Positions 1-8,072 of a DNA stretch of 28,467 nucleotides are shown here, piece by piece (the stretch's first letter is position 1; every line of letters starts with the position of its first letter). The notes under the pieces were generated by a model, which made no database searches, was not told the DNA's origin, and worked only from the letters and a program-made list of their open reading frames with translations. The stretch covers positions 1 to 28,467 of the forward strand of contig JAFGTA010000117.1 of the NCBI GenBank assembly GCA_016934355.1, written 5' to 3'. Origin of the DNA: Candidatus Bathyarchaeota archaeon. GTDB lineage: Archaea; Thermoproteota; Bathyarchaeia; TCS64. The position numbers and the translations under genes were made by a program.

Positions 1-2160
1 ATCAATATTGATATAGATAAATTTGAAAATACATTTATAGAAATTAAGAAGAAAGTAAAAAATCAAATAAATGAATTATATAAAACTAGATGCCCCAATT
101 GCGGAGAGTTAGGCATTTTAAGTCATGTTGTTTGGGCAAAGGAAGATGGCGATATAAAAAATGAAACTCCTATAGAGGAATGGTATTTCTGCGAATGCAT
201 GAAGGAAATCCAGAAAAAAGATTTTGATATTGAGGATAGAGCGTTTCTAAACAAAGTCAATAATACGCCTATTCCTTATTGGATACCGGATACAGAGTTA
301 ATTTGGAATACAAGAATAAATGTTCATAAGAATACAAAGGTAACTGATCTTTTCACTCATAGAAATTTAATAGCTTTATCTATATTACTTCATAACATTA
401 ATGAAATCACCGATGAGAACATTAAGGAACTTATGAGATTTGTTTTTACAGGTTTCGTTTTTAACTCAAGTAGAATGAATTTTGTCAATGTTGGTGGATA
501 TAGAAGCTTAGGGCGAGGATGGGCTATTAGAGGTTACTGGGTTCCTGGGGAGCATTTAGAACAAAATGTTTGGAATGACTTTGAGAGACAATATAATCGT
601 GTCAAGAAGGGAAAAATTGAATCTAACTCAGAAGTAAATTTTAATGATGCATCATCTTTTGATGAAATTAAAGATGACCAAAAAAATATTTTAATCTTAA
701 ATGGCTCAGCCTTAAACATTCCACTTCCTAAAAACAGCGTTGATTATGTCTTCACAGACCCACCTTATGGAGATAGCATACCTTATGTTGAGTTACATTA
801 TATGTGGTCTTCTTGGCTTGATTTTAAAGTCAACTTTGATGATGAAATTATAATAAGTAACAGTTCAATCCGCAAAGATAAGAACTTCGAATTTTATCAC
901 AAGATGTTATCAAAAGCGTTTAGGGAAATATACAGAGTTTTAAAGCCAGATAAATGGCTCACAGTTACCTTCCATAATACAGACATCAAAATCTATAATT
1001 CAATTATTAAAGTGGTAATTCTTGCTGGTTTTGATCTTGAAAAGATTGTTTTTCAACCTCCCGCTAAAACCTCAGCAAAAGGATTACTTGCACCTTATGG
1101 AAGTGCTGTTGGTGATTATTATATTCGATTCAGAAAAACTGAGAAAGAAACACAAGATGTGTCTATTTACGGTGAAATAGACAAAGAGCGTTATGAAAGA
1201 ATCATCATTGATACTGTTAAACACCTTATTGCTGAAAGAGGTGAACCAAGTACGTATTCAAATATAGTTAACAGTTATCCGTTGATTTATGATCAATTGA
1301 AAAAGAGTGGCTATCTTTTTAGTGCACCAGAAAGTATTGAAGATATTTTAAAACGTAATCTGAATAAAGAATTTGTGTTAATTGATGTGTATAATGACGA
1401 TGATGAAGTGATAGGTCAGAAATGGTGGGTTAAAGGTGTTAAATTTTTAGATAGAGTGCCGTTAACTGAAAGAGTAGAAGCAATAACAGTGAACATTCTT
1501 AATAAAGAAATTACGGTTTCCTTTGATGATGTTTTACGACAAGTATATTTAATTTTCACTAACTCTCTTACGCCAGATACTCAAAGTGTTAAAGAAGTAT
1601 TAGAGGAATATGCAGAAAAAACTAAGGATGGAAAATGGAGATTAAAGCCTATTATACAAAAAAGGGAGAGTGAACATGATTTAATGGTTGAATTACTTGC
1701 CCTTATAGGTGAAAAAGCTGGTTATACAATTTATGCCGATATAGCAAAACGACGAACTGATTTGACGTTTGACTTAGCACCTGATGTGCTATCACGAATC
1801 AAAGAAATAGATGTGATTTGGTACAATGATGATGAAATAGAGTACGAGTTCGAAGTTGAGAATACTACTGGAATTACTGAGGCAATAGTTAGAGGTTCTA
1901 ACATAACAAATCCAAAGACTAAACGCTTTATTGTCATACCAGAAGAAAGAGAAGCGTTTTTTAAAAGAAAAACCTCAGAACCAATGCTTAAAGAGATGGT
2001 TGAAAATTACAATTGGGATGTTATATACTATGATGCAATAAAAACATTCTACGAAGAAATAAAATCAAAAACCTCTATAGATGTAAAAGAGTTTGAGGCA
2101 TTAAGCGGCAAACCAGCTCCACCACTTGAACAAAAAGAACTTGACTTCTTCAAAACCTAA
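1..2160 (+). CDS. Zn-ribbon DNA methyltransferase (COG1743-like) with C-terminal nuclease-like domain, 5' partial
   Basis: The frame is open from base 1, so the gene begins outside the window and the ATG at 199 is internal. A zinc-ribbon signature, C-P-N-C (91-102) and C-E-C (190-198), comes before a segment with the amino-methyltransferase motif IV D-P-P-Y (757-768), followed by GDSIPYVELHYMWSSWL. This arrangement matches adenine-specific methylases of the COG1743/DUF1156 type, whose N-terminal part would be missing here. The last ~150 residues (about 1668-2090) carry IDVIWY followed by YEFEVENTT, a D...ExE pattern like PD-(D/E)XK nuclease folds. It is therefore a candidate modification-restriction fusion acting on DNA. 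Base composition is strikingly AT-rich compared with everything downstream, which suggests transfer. Methyltransferase assignment is strong; exact family and nuclease activity are inference. Confidence 0.85.
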   Translation: MNIDIDKFENTFIEIKKKVKNQINELYKTRCPNCGELGILSHVVWAKEDGDIKNETPIEEWYFCECMKEIQKKDFDIEDRAFLNKVNNTPIPYWIPDTELIWNTRINVHKNTKVTDLFTHRNLIALSILLHNINEITDENIKELMRFVFTGFVFNSSRMNFVNVGGYRSLGRGWAIRGYWVPGEHLEQNVWNDFERQYNRVKKGKIESNSEVNFNDASSFDEIKDDQKNILILNGSALNIPLPKNSVDYVFTDPPYGDSIPYVELHYMWSSWLDFKVNFDDEIIISNSSIRKDKNFEFYHKMLSKAFREIYRVLKPDKWLTVTFHNTDIKIYNSIIKVVILAGFDLEKIVFQPPAKTSAKGLLAPYGSAVGDYYIRFRKTEKETQDVSIYGEIDKERYERIIIDTVKHLIAERGEPSTYSNIVNSYPLIYDQLKKSGYLFSAPESIEDILKRNLNKEFVLIDVYNDDDEVIGQKWWVKGVKFLDRVPLTERVEAITVNILNKEITVSFDDVLRQVYLIFTNSLTPDTQSVKEVLEEYAEKTKDGKWRLKPIIQKRESEHDLMVELLALIGEKAGYTIYADIAKRRTDLTFDLAPDVLSRIKEIDVIWYNDDEIEYEFEVENTTGITEAIVRGSNITNPKTKRFIVIPEEREAFFKRKTSEPMLKEMVENYNWDVIYYDAIKTFYEEIKSKTSIDVKEFEALSGKPAPPLEQKELDFFKT

Positions 2161-2363
2161 AATCAAACCTTTATAATAAAAACGAATGAAACCTTGGTGT
2201 CGTATGACAAATAACTTAACAGTATCGTTACATGCATTACCTTAACGGCGCGCGCGAGTTTTCTTTCTTAACTCAAGATGACAGATAAGATCCAGCTTAT
2301 GTTTTATTGTTGTCTCGGCTAATCCTTTATGGCTAAGAAAAGCCTAGGGACTAGTTTGTGTTT
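2161..2363. other. Non-coding junction between AT-rich island and tRNA-Ser
   Basis: This roughly 200-nt spacer separates the AT-rich methyltransferase from the 3' end of tRNA-Ser. It holds a short GC block (near 2245-2256), a repeated GGCTAA (about 2318 and 2332) and T-rich stretches on the minus strand that could end tRNA transcription. No ORF, integrase remnant or copy of the tRNA 3' end was seen. Confidence 0.5.
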
Positions 2364-2449
2364 TGGCGCAGCGGAAGGGATTCGAACCCTTGAGGCTCAA
2401 AGGCCACTGGTTTTCGAGACCAGCGCAATCACCGCTCTGCCACCGCTGC
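2364..2449 (-). tRNA. tRNA-Ser (anticodon CGA), CCA encoded
   Basis: The minus strand folds as a class II tRNA. The acceptor stem pairs GCAGCGG with CCGCTGC, followed by discriminator G and an encoded CCA (2366-2364). The D arm is closed by GCA/TGC. The anticodon stem CTGGT/ACCAG holds loop CTCGAAA, giving anticodon CGA, which reads the serine codon UCG. A long variable arm pairs GGC/GCC, and the T arm AAGGG-TTCGAAT-CCCTT is canonical. No intron is present. A TATA-like sequence (minus strand CTCTAAAAACG, about 2472-2483) lies roughly 27 bp upstream. The 3' end faces the AT-rich methyltransferase segment. Confidence 0.96.
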
Positions 2450-2487
2450 CCAAAACAGAGGCACAAGCCACGTTTTTAGAGGTATCG

Positions 2488-3534
2488 CTAGAACAGCAGG
2501 CTCAGCTCGTCGAACAGCAGCACACCCAGCACGTAGATCACTATGATCGAGACACCCTCGTCCAGCGTCAGCCTACCGTCGTCCACGATGCTCTTCTTAA
2601 CGATCCACAGCGTCACCGCGATAGCCAGGAACTGGTAAAGCACGTAGCCGTCAAGCTGCACAGGCACAAGCAGCGCCACCACCGGGAAGATCAGCATGAT
2701 ACTCTGCACGATCCCGGACAACAGGTTAGACACCCCAAGCTCCACGTGCCCACCCCGCGCCCCGATCAACGCCAAACCGTGCTCCGGCACACTACCAGCG
2801 AACCCGATGAACGTCGCCGCGATCACCACGTGAAGATCGAACATGTGCACCAGATGCTCCGAACTCCCCGAGATCAGTTCAGCGCTTACCAGCGTCCCAG
2901 CGAGCCCGAGAAGGATCGGCGTCACCCACCCCAACGACTTCTCCGCGTGCACGGCGTGACTCATAACCTCCTTCCCGCCCCTAGCCACGAAGAACAGGTA
3001 CCCGAGGTAACCCACCAGCATGAACAGAGGCACCTCCCAAGGCAGCGTCGGCGGCGCCCCCACGCAGTTCATGTTCAGAATAACCCCTGTGCCGAACACA
3101 ATCATGCAGAACGCGATGGCGAGCCTCATAACCTCCACGTCCCTCTCCAACGCCTTCCGCGGCAACTCAACCGTGGCGCCGCTCCAAGTAACCATGATCA
3201 CCAGCGCGCCCAGCAGCAGCCCGTTGAACGTAGACGCAAGCAACACAGTAAGGATCGCCACCTCCCTCAGCTGAGGCGACGAGATCATGAACAGCGTCAT
3301 CATCATCTCAGGCAGATTCGACGCCAAGCTGCTGATGATACCCGTCACGTGGCTGGACAGCCCCGTGTAGACGCTGAACTCCTGTAGCCCCTCCACCATG
3401 GGCTCCCCGATGAGCACCACGATGACCAACCCCACAGCCATGGAGACGATGGACAGAGAAAGAGTATCAGAGCCCAAGAGATAGATCGCCACGCCCCCTA
3501 CGAGCGCCGCGACTGTAATGTTCCTGCGATCCAT
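2488..3534 (-). CDS. Sodium/calcium exchanger (CaCA) family membrane antiporter
   Basis: This is a polytopic membrane protein with about ten hydrophobic segments and the two alpha-repeats of the CaCA cation/Ca2+ exchanger superfamily. The first repeat includes SSLASNLPEMMMTLF; the second includes GFAGSVPEHGLALIGARGG. The S-N/V-(L)-P-E residues form the ion-binding site in the family. It probably exchanges Ca2+ or another cation against Na+ or H+ at the cytoplasmic membrane. The frame extends upstream to an ATG at 3561, but a TATA-like box on the minus strand (about 3574-3586) predicts a transcript start near 3555, so the ATG at 3534, preceded by GGTG, is preferred. Transported ion cannot be told. 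Confidence 0.9.
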   Translation of the reverse strand: MDRRNITVAALVGGVAIYLLGSDTLSLSIVSMAVGLVIVVLIGEPMVEGLQEFSVYTGLSSHVTGIISSLASNLPEMMMTLFMISSPQLREVAILTVLLASTFNGLLLGALVIMVTWSGATVELPRKALERDVEVMRLAIAFCMIVFGTGVILNMNCVGAPPTLPWEVPLFMLVGYLGYLFFVARGGKEVMSHAVHAEKSLGWVTPILLGLAGTLVSAELISGSSEHLVHMFDLHVVIAATFIGFAGSVPEHGLALIGARGGHVELGVSNLLSGIVQSIMLIFPVVALLVPVQLDGYVLYQFLAIAVTLWIVKKSIVDDGRLTLDEGVSIIVIYVLGVLLFDELSLLF

Positions 3535-3616
3535 CAAACTACACCGTATGAAAGGATACATTCCCCGAACCGATACTATACTTTTTGCCCTACCCCGCTA
3601 AAAACAGCCGCCGAGC

Positions 3617-4282
3617 CTAGTTCTTCTCGACGAGCCTCTGGACGCCCTCCCAGCCCTCCAGACTCTTCGCCAACACCACGTCGATAGCCTCCCGCGCGCT
3701 GCCCAGAACCGGCCTAGACTCGCCGCTCCGCCTCAGCAGGTACTCAGCCGCCCTCAGCAGCTTACCGTTAAGGTCGCTGTCCGCCTGATCCGCCACAGAC
3801 ACGATGAGAGCCTCAAGAGTCTTAGGCTTCGTAGGACCCACGTCCCCGTGGTGCCCCGCGATCACGTGAATCAGGTCAACGGGCAGACCCCTGCTGTACA
3901 TCTCCGCTATCATGAGGCTCAGGTGGTCCACCATGCCGCCTAAGTCGCTCGTCCGGAACCCCTTCACCCCGTTCTCCTCGTAACAGTACACCTTCATCAA
4001 GTCGTGGAGCACCGCCCCAGCCTTCACGAGGTCCCTGTTCACATCCCCGCCGTACTGCGTCTCCACCACGTCACAGAGGCTCATGCAGAGGTTATACACG
4101 CAGACCGTGTGCTCCACCAGCCCCCCCGGGTAGCTGTGGTGCTGGTACGCCCCAGCCGGGCAAACCTCGATGGGCAGAGCAGGCTGGTCGAGGTCAGTCG
4201 GCGGGTTCCTGAGGAAGCCCAGCACGTATCCTTTGAGCGCCTCGTCCTGTATCTGCCCCGCCAACTCTACCAGCCGTTCCAT
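3617..4282 (-). CDS. HD-domain metal-dependent phosphohydrolase (YhaM-like HD domain)
   Basis: A soluble 221-residue protein with HD-superfamily metal ligands: H58 in HSYPGGLVEHT, H93-D94 in GAVLHDLMKV, H120, H144-H145 in AGHHGD, and D165. The GGLVEHT...HDLMK pattern resembles the HD domain of YhaM-type 3'-5' exoribonucleases, but the N-terminal OB domain of YhaM is absent, so the substrate (nucleic acid or nucleotide) is unknown. The longest frame begins at a TTG (4321); the ATG at 4282 is preferred because it follows GGAGTGA at good spacing. It follows the CaCA gene's upstream region on the same strand and diverges from the MFS gene. Confidence 0.88.
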   Translation of the reverse strand: MERLVELAGQIQDEALKGYVLGFLRNPPTDLDQPALPIEVCPAGAYQHHSYPGGLVEHTVCVYNLCMSLCDVVETQYGGDVNRDLVKAGAVLHDLMKVYCYEENGVKGFRTSDLGGMVDHLSLMIAEMYSRGLPVDLIHVIAGHHGDVGPTKPKTLEALIVSVADQADSDLNGKLLRAAEYLLRRSGESRPVLGSAREAIDVVLAKSLEGWEGVQRLVEKN

Positions 4283-4394
4283 GCGTTTCACTCCGAGGTG
4301 AATCCTATCAACTGTGCACAAGGGTTCTTAAATCCTTCCAAAGCCAAACCTTTATCACGCATCACAGTACAGATGCCCCGATACTCGGGGGGCT

Positions 4395-5570
4395 ATGGTG
4401 AGCGGCTACGACAAGAGACTCTACGCTTTGATGCTCGCCGCCACCAACTTCGTCCTAAGCTGGACAGTCGTCCAACCCGTCTTCAGCCTATTCGTAACCG
4501 AGCGAGGCGCCTCCGTAGTGCAGGTGGGCATGCTCCTCAGCCTCATGAGCTTCATCCCCCTCGTCATACGCATCCCCATGAGCGTCGTCGCCGAACGGCT
4601 CGGCAGGATAAGGATGCTCCTCCTAGGGCTGTTCATCAGCGCCACCAGCTCAGTCCTCTACGCCTACGCCGAAAGCTACACCCAAGTCCTCCTCATCACA
4701 GTCTACCTCAGCGTCGCCAACGGCGGCTTCAACCAGACAGCCATGTCCACCGTTAGCGACGCAGCCCCCACAGACAGACAGGGCGACGCCATGGGCCGGT
4801 ACCTCACCTTCCTCGGCCTCGGCATGCTAGTCGGCCCCGCCCTCTGCAGCTACCTCGTCAACGTCATGACCTACAGACAGCTGTTCCTACTCTCAGCCGT
4901 GTTCCCCACAGCCGGGATAGCGCTACTCCTCCTACTCGCCCCCAAGGTCCAGACTAGGCGCGCCACCCCCGAGGGGCGACCCGAGATAGGGGCCGTCGAC
5001 TCGCTGAGACGGATCGTGAAGAACAGGAACGTCATGTTGCTCAGCTACTGCAGGGCCTCGTTCAGCGCTGCCCAGGCCATCTTCATCGCCCTCTTCAGCA
5101 TTTACGCCGTGCAGCACCTCGGCGTCACAGAGTCCACCGTGGCCCTCCTCTTCACCGTGAGGGGCTTTAGCAACACCCTCGCAAGGTTTCCAGCGGGGAG
5201 GCTCAGCGACTCCATAGGCCGCAGGACCCCCATGCTGGCTGCGTACGGCCTGCTGGTGGTGAGCTTCGTCATAATCGCGCTGCAGGAGAGCGTGCTGATG
5301 CTGGGGGTGGCGCTGGCGCTGTACGGGCTCTGCTGGGGCACGCGGGCGGTCTCCGAGTGGGCGTTCCTCACGGACCTCGTGGAGCCCGAGATAAAGACAA
5401 TGAGCATAAGCTACCTTTCAAGCGTCTTCGGGTTCGGCTCCACACTGGGCAGCCTCGCCGCCGGGGCGCTGACCACGATATTCCCCTACTCGACGATATT
5501 CCTCATAGCCGCCGCGTTGAACCTGGGCGCCATACCCGCCATCCTCGCTATGAGGAAGGCTGGCTCCTGA
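4395..5570 (+). CDS. Major facilitator superfamily permease (DHA1-like)
   Basis: A 391-residue integral membrane protein with twelve predicted helices in two six-helix halves and a hydrophilic central loop (about residues 183-205). The inter-helix motif A is present in both halves: AERLGRIRM (near residue 66) and AGRLSDSIGRR (near residue 270). This marks a proton-coupled MFS exporter or importer with unknown substrate. A TATA-like CTTTATCA (about 4350) places the transcript start near 4376, about 20 nt before the ATG. Its 3' end overlaps the convergent DUF1893 gene by 23 bp. Confidence 0.9.
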   Translation: MVSGYDKRLYALMLAATNFVLSWTVVQPVFSLFVTERGASVVQVGMLLSLMSFIPLVIRIPMSVVAERLGRIRMLLLGLFISATSSVLYAYAESYTQVLLITVYLSVANGGFNQTAMSTVSDAAPTDRQGDAMGRYLTFLGLGMLVGPALCSYLVNVMTYRQLFLLSAVFPTAGIALLLLLAPKVQTRRATPEGRPEIGAVDSLRRIVKNRNVMLLSYCRASFSAAQAIFIALFSIYAVQHLGVTESTVALLFTVRGFSNTLARFPAGRLSDSIGRRTPMLAAYGLLVVSFVIIALQESVLMLGVALALYGLCWGTRAVSEWAFLTDLVEPEIKTMSISYLSSVFGFGSTLGSLAAGALTTIFPYSTIFLIAAALNLGAIPAILAMRKAGS

Positions 5571-5976
5571 GTTTGCTCATCTTCTCGACGATTGCCCTGT
5601 ACGCCTCCGCAGGGTCGCTTATGCCCTGCACCATGCGCTCGAAGGGGCAGTAGATGCGCCCGTCTTCCATCTTGATGTGCTCCACGAGCTCCTGAAACGT
5701 GTACGGCAGTCCGTGCAGGTCGAGCACCTGTTTACCGGGCTCGCTCATGACGCCGGCGACGGCCCCGGCCGCCCTGCTGTACAGAATAAGCAGCGCAGCC
5801 GCGCGGCCCACTATCTTGTCCACCATCAGCGTCCCGTGAAGCCGCTCGCCGTGCCTCTCGATGGCTTCGAGGTGGGGGCGGATTCCTTTGTTGGCGCTCT
5901 GGAAGATGAGCGTGCCTTCCCTGTAAACCATGAGGCTGTTCCCGGTTCTCTCCAGCTCGTCGAGGTAGTGGTTCAT
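5548..5976 (-). CDS. DUF1893 family protein (deaminase-like fold)
   Basis: A 142-residue protein resembling the DUF1893 family. Recognisable parts are SLMVYREGTLIFQSANKGIRPHLE near the start, then VDKIVGRAAALLILYSRAAGAVAGVMSE and a C-terminal GRIYCPFERMVQGISDP. From memory, family member TM1506 has a cytidine-deaminase-like fold, but no biochemical role is established and canonical zinc-binding deaminase motifs are not evident here. A TATA-like element on the minus strand (about 6003-6012) predicts a nearly leaderless mRNA. It converges on the MFS gene with a short overlap. Confidence 0.78.
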   Translation of the reverse strand: MNHYLDELERTGNSLMVYREGTLIFQSANKGIRPHLEAIERHGERLHGTLMVDKIVGRAAALLILYSRAAGAVAGVMSEPGKQVLDLHGLPYTFQELVEHIKMEDGRIYCPFERMVQGISDPAEAYRAIVEKMSKLRSQPSS

Positions 5977-6011
5977 GTTTTACTAGCAATGTGGGCGGTG
6001 GTTTTTATTGG

Positions 6012-6419
6012 TTAGGGATTGCCGCGGGGCTTGTCGTCCGGGTTCTCGAGTGTCTGTATGATGTCTTGGAGTAGGTGGATCAGGCTTTGCCTGAGCCGGT
6101 CCCGTACCCCGATTCCCCTCTGGTTTAGGATGCCTTCTGGTGGAGTGTGGCGGCCTGTGATCTTGGCGATGCTTGTCTTTATCTCCGTGAAACCGACTCT
6201 GAGGGGCACTGTCACCTTTGAGTGGTTTTCCTCGATGTAGTCAGTGATCTCCTCATGTGTGGCGTATGCGAGGGCTATGAGGGTCCAGAGGAGGAAGCTG
6301 AACCCGGGTATGACGCCTATCCCCGTGACTATTCCGTGGTACATCACAGACAGAGTCATCAGGGTGATTACGATGGTCACGGCGCCTGCTACGGATTTCC
6401 TCGTTACCTTGATCTGCAT
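6012..6419 (-). CDS. Hypothetical two-helix membrane protein
   Basis: This 135-residue protein is not recognised. It has two hydrophobic segments, roughly residues 10-30 and 34-53, separated by a short turn, followed by a charged cytosolic C-terminal region of about 80 residues (HEEITDYIEENHSKV to the end). It lies on the same strand as nikR, 61 bp downstream of it, and its stop abuts the promoter of the DUF1893 gene. Codon use and composition match the neighbours, so it is probably real. Function unknown. Confidence 0.65.
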   Translation of the reverse strand: MQIKVTRKSVAGAVTIVITLMTLSVMYHGIVTGIGVIPGFSFLLWTLIALAYATHEEITDYIEENHSKVTVPLRVGFTEIKTSIAKITGRHTPPEGILNQRGIGVRDRLRQSLIHLLQDIIQTLENPDDKPRGNP

Positions 6420-6480
6420 GTTTACTGGTTTGTCCAGTCTCCGTAATGAACTGAAGGAAACACGAAGTTGGATAACTGGA

Positions 6481-6879
6481 TTACTTCTCCAGTATGGACA
6501 GCTTAAGCTGCTTCACACCGCGAGTAACCGCCAGCCCCCTCGCGAGACCCTTGATACCTTCCGCGGTCCCCTTTACCGCGAGTATCTCCAAGCAGTTATC
6601 GTGGTCCAGATGGACGTGCGTGGACGAGAATATCAGCTCAAGATGCTCGTGCTGTAGATGGTTCAACGCCTCCATCAACCCACGGACATGGTGATCATAG
6701 ATCAACGTGATGGCCCCGGCGACCTCGCCCTCCCCCTCTGCCCACCTGTGGTCCGAGAGGAAGCCCCTCATCGCCACCTGAACCGCGGTAGACCTGTTGT
6801 AGCCCATGCCCTCGACGGCCTCGTCGAAAGCCTCCAGTAGGTCGGGGTCCACCGACACGCTGAACCTTGAAACGCCCAC
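6481..6879 (-). CDS. nikR: NikR-type nickel-responsive regulator (ribbon-helix-helix + ACT-like domain)
   Basis: The N-terminal ribbon-helix-helix segment (SRFSVSVDPDLLEAFDEAVEGMGYNRSTAVQVAMRGFL) binds DNA; the C-terminal ACT-like domain binds metal and tetramerises. Counting from a GTG at 6885, the E. coli NikR ligands H76, H87, H89 and C95 correspond to H79, H90, H92 and C98, in STHVHLDHDNCLE and NHLQHE, so all four nickel ligands are conserved. The GTG at 6879 is preferred because GAGGA lies about 6 nt upstream. A TATA-like AT run (6913-6927) lies at the right distance. The gene follows acr3 on the same strand with its own promoter. Targets in this window are not evident. Confidence 0.92.
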   Translation of the reverse strand: MGVSRFSVSVDPDLLEAFDEAVEGMGYNRSTAVQVAMRGFLSDHRWAEGEGEVAGAITLIYDHHVRGLMEALNHLQHEHLELIFSSTHVHLDHDNCLEILAVKGTAEGIKGLARGLAVTRGVKQLKLSILEK

Positions 6880-6912
6880 CAACACTCCTCAGACGTGTTA
6901 CCGGAGAAGCAC

Positions 6913-6927
6913 TATAATAATATTATA
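6913..6927 (-). promoter_or_regulatory. nikR promoter TATA element with palindromic core
   Basis: An AT-only run contains the perfect palindrome ATAATATTAT (6917-6926). It sits about 40 bp upstream of the preferred nikR start on the minus strand, where an archaeal TATA box is expected. The symmetry would also suit an autoregulatory operator, but low sequence complexity makes this weak. Confidence 0.45.
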
Positions 6928-6972
6928 ATCGACGAAGAGACAGCGAAACCATCTCAGGCATTCCTTGATAAC

Positions 6973-7992
6973 TTAATCCGCCCAGAAGCCCCTCTCATTC
7001 AGCCTTTTACCGAGCCAGACAAGACTAAGCATGATTGGAACCTCCCAGAACAGGCCCATCGTTGTACCGAGGGCAGCCTGACTGCCGAGGCCGTAGAGGC
7101 TCACAGCAGTGGCGATGGCGATCTCGAAGTGGCTGCTGCTGCCGATGATTACGGTGATGATGGCCTCCCGATACGCTAACCCGGTGAACCTCGTCACAAG
7201 CAGGTTGACCCCGACCACTATGAAGAACCCCACGACGAGTGGAGCGGACATGAGAAGCATAAGGTCCGGGTTGCTCAGGAGTACATCCCCGTTCAGGCTG
7301 AACAGCACGACGAGGGTCGACAGCAGCGCCAACATCGACACCTTGCCTACGACCGGCCTGTAGACGCCCTGGAACCACTCCTCACCCTTGGACTGGGTCA
7401 CGTACTTCCTGGAGAGGTAGCCGAGGACTATGGGCAGCCCAATGAACACAAGAACCGACATGGCGAGTACAATACGATCAATAGGTATGTTCTGGACGCC
7501 GGTGAGCAGCGAGACCACCGGCGCGTAAAGCACCATGATAGTCACCGTGTTCAGGCTCGTGGTGATGAAGTTCTGCTCCTGGTTACCCTCGGCGAGGCCA
7601 CCCCAGACCAGAACCATCGCCGTGCAGGGGCTGCTCCCCAGCAGTATGAGACTAACAATGAGCTGATCGTGCCCGGCGAGGAACATGTTAGCCAGGACGA
7701 CGGTGACGATGGGCGCTATTATCCAGTTGCTGAACAGCGTGAGCAGAATAGGCTTGGGGTTCCTAGCCAGCTTCCTCAGCTCCTCAAGCCTCAGGTTCAG
7801 AAGCGCGGGGTACATCATGAGGAACAGGCATATCCCGATGGGGACGCTTATGCCCCTGATCTGCCAGCCGTTTATCGCCTGGCTGAGACCGGGCATGAAC
7901 TGTGATAGGGTGAGCCCTACCGCCATGCAGGCTACCACCCAGAAGGCGAGATACTTCTCGAATGTTCCAAGCTCTGCTCTTTTTTCGCCCAT
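6973..7992 (-). CDS. acr3: Acr3 family arsenite efflux permease
   Basis: A 339-residue membrane protein with about ten helices and the two signatures of the Acr3 arsenite carrier. The first is GSSPCTAMVLVW with Cys123, equivalent to the essential cysteine of helix 4. The second is SSSHFEIAIATAVSLYG with Glu290, equivalent to the conserved glutamate of helix 9. In characterised homologues it exports As(III), driven by the proton gradient, across the cytoplasmic membrane. It is transcribed divergently from arsR (8073-8444), and the shared intergenic region carries a palindromic operator overlapping the TATA box, so arsenite-induced derepression is likely. No arsenate reductase gene is adjacent. 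Confidence 0.93.
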   Translation of the reverse strand: MGEKRAELGTFEKYLAFWVVACMAVGLTLSQFMPGLSQAINGWQIRGISVPIGICLFLMMYPALLNLRLEELRKLARNPKPILLTLFSNWIIAPIVTVVLANMFLAGHDQLIVSLILLGSSPCTAMVLVWGGLAEGNQEQNFITTSLNTVTIMVLYAPVVSLLTGVQNIPIDRIVLAMSVLVFIGLPIVLGYLSRKYVTQSKGEEWFQGVYRPVVGKVSMLALLSTLVVLFSLNGDVLLSNPDLMLLMSAPLVVGFFIVVGVNLLVTRFTGLAYREAIITVIIGSSSHFEIAIATAVSLYGLGSQAALGTTMGLFWEVPIMLSLVWLGKRLNERGFWAD

Positions 7993-8024
7993 TTTCTACA
8001 GCTCTTCGAGTTCCAGAAACGTGT

Positions 8025-8054
8025 CGCATAAACATATTTAAATTTGTTTATACG
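8025..8054. promoter_or_regulatory. ArsR operator overlapping a bidirectional TATA element
   Basis: Perfect 7-bp arms ATAAACA (8028-8034) and TGTTTAT (8045-8051) flank a 10-nt AT centre containing ATTTAAAT (8036-8043), so the 24-bp core has a single mismatched pair. One step further out the arms extend to 10 bp with one mismatch. The centre reads as a TATA box on both strands, predicting starts near 8014 for acr3 and 8065 for arsR. ArsR dimers bind such imperfect palindromes over promoters, so bound repressor would block both genes. Confidence 0.8.
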
Positions 8055-8072
8055 TTCAGTGGTCTGAGGGAG

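Noticed and set aside
2329..3387. 352-residue plus-strand open frame rich in His, Arg and Gln
   Set aside because: It starts over the tRNA and runs antisense through the CaCA exchanger gene; composition is typical of a shadow frame in G+C-rich DNA.
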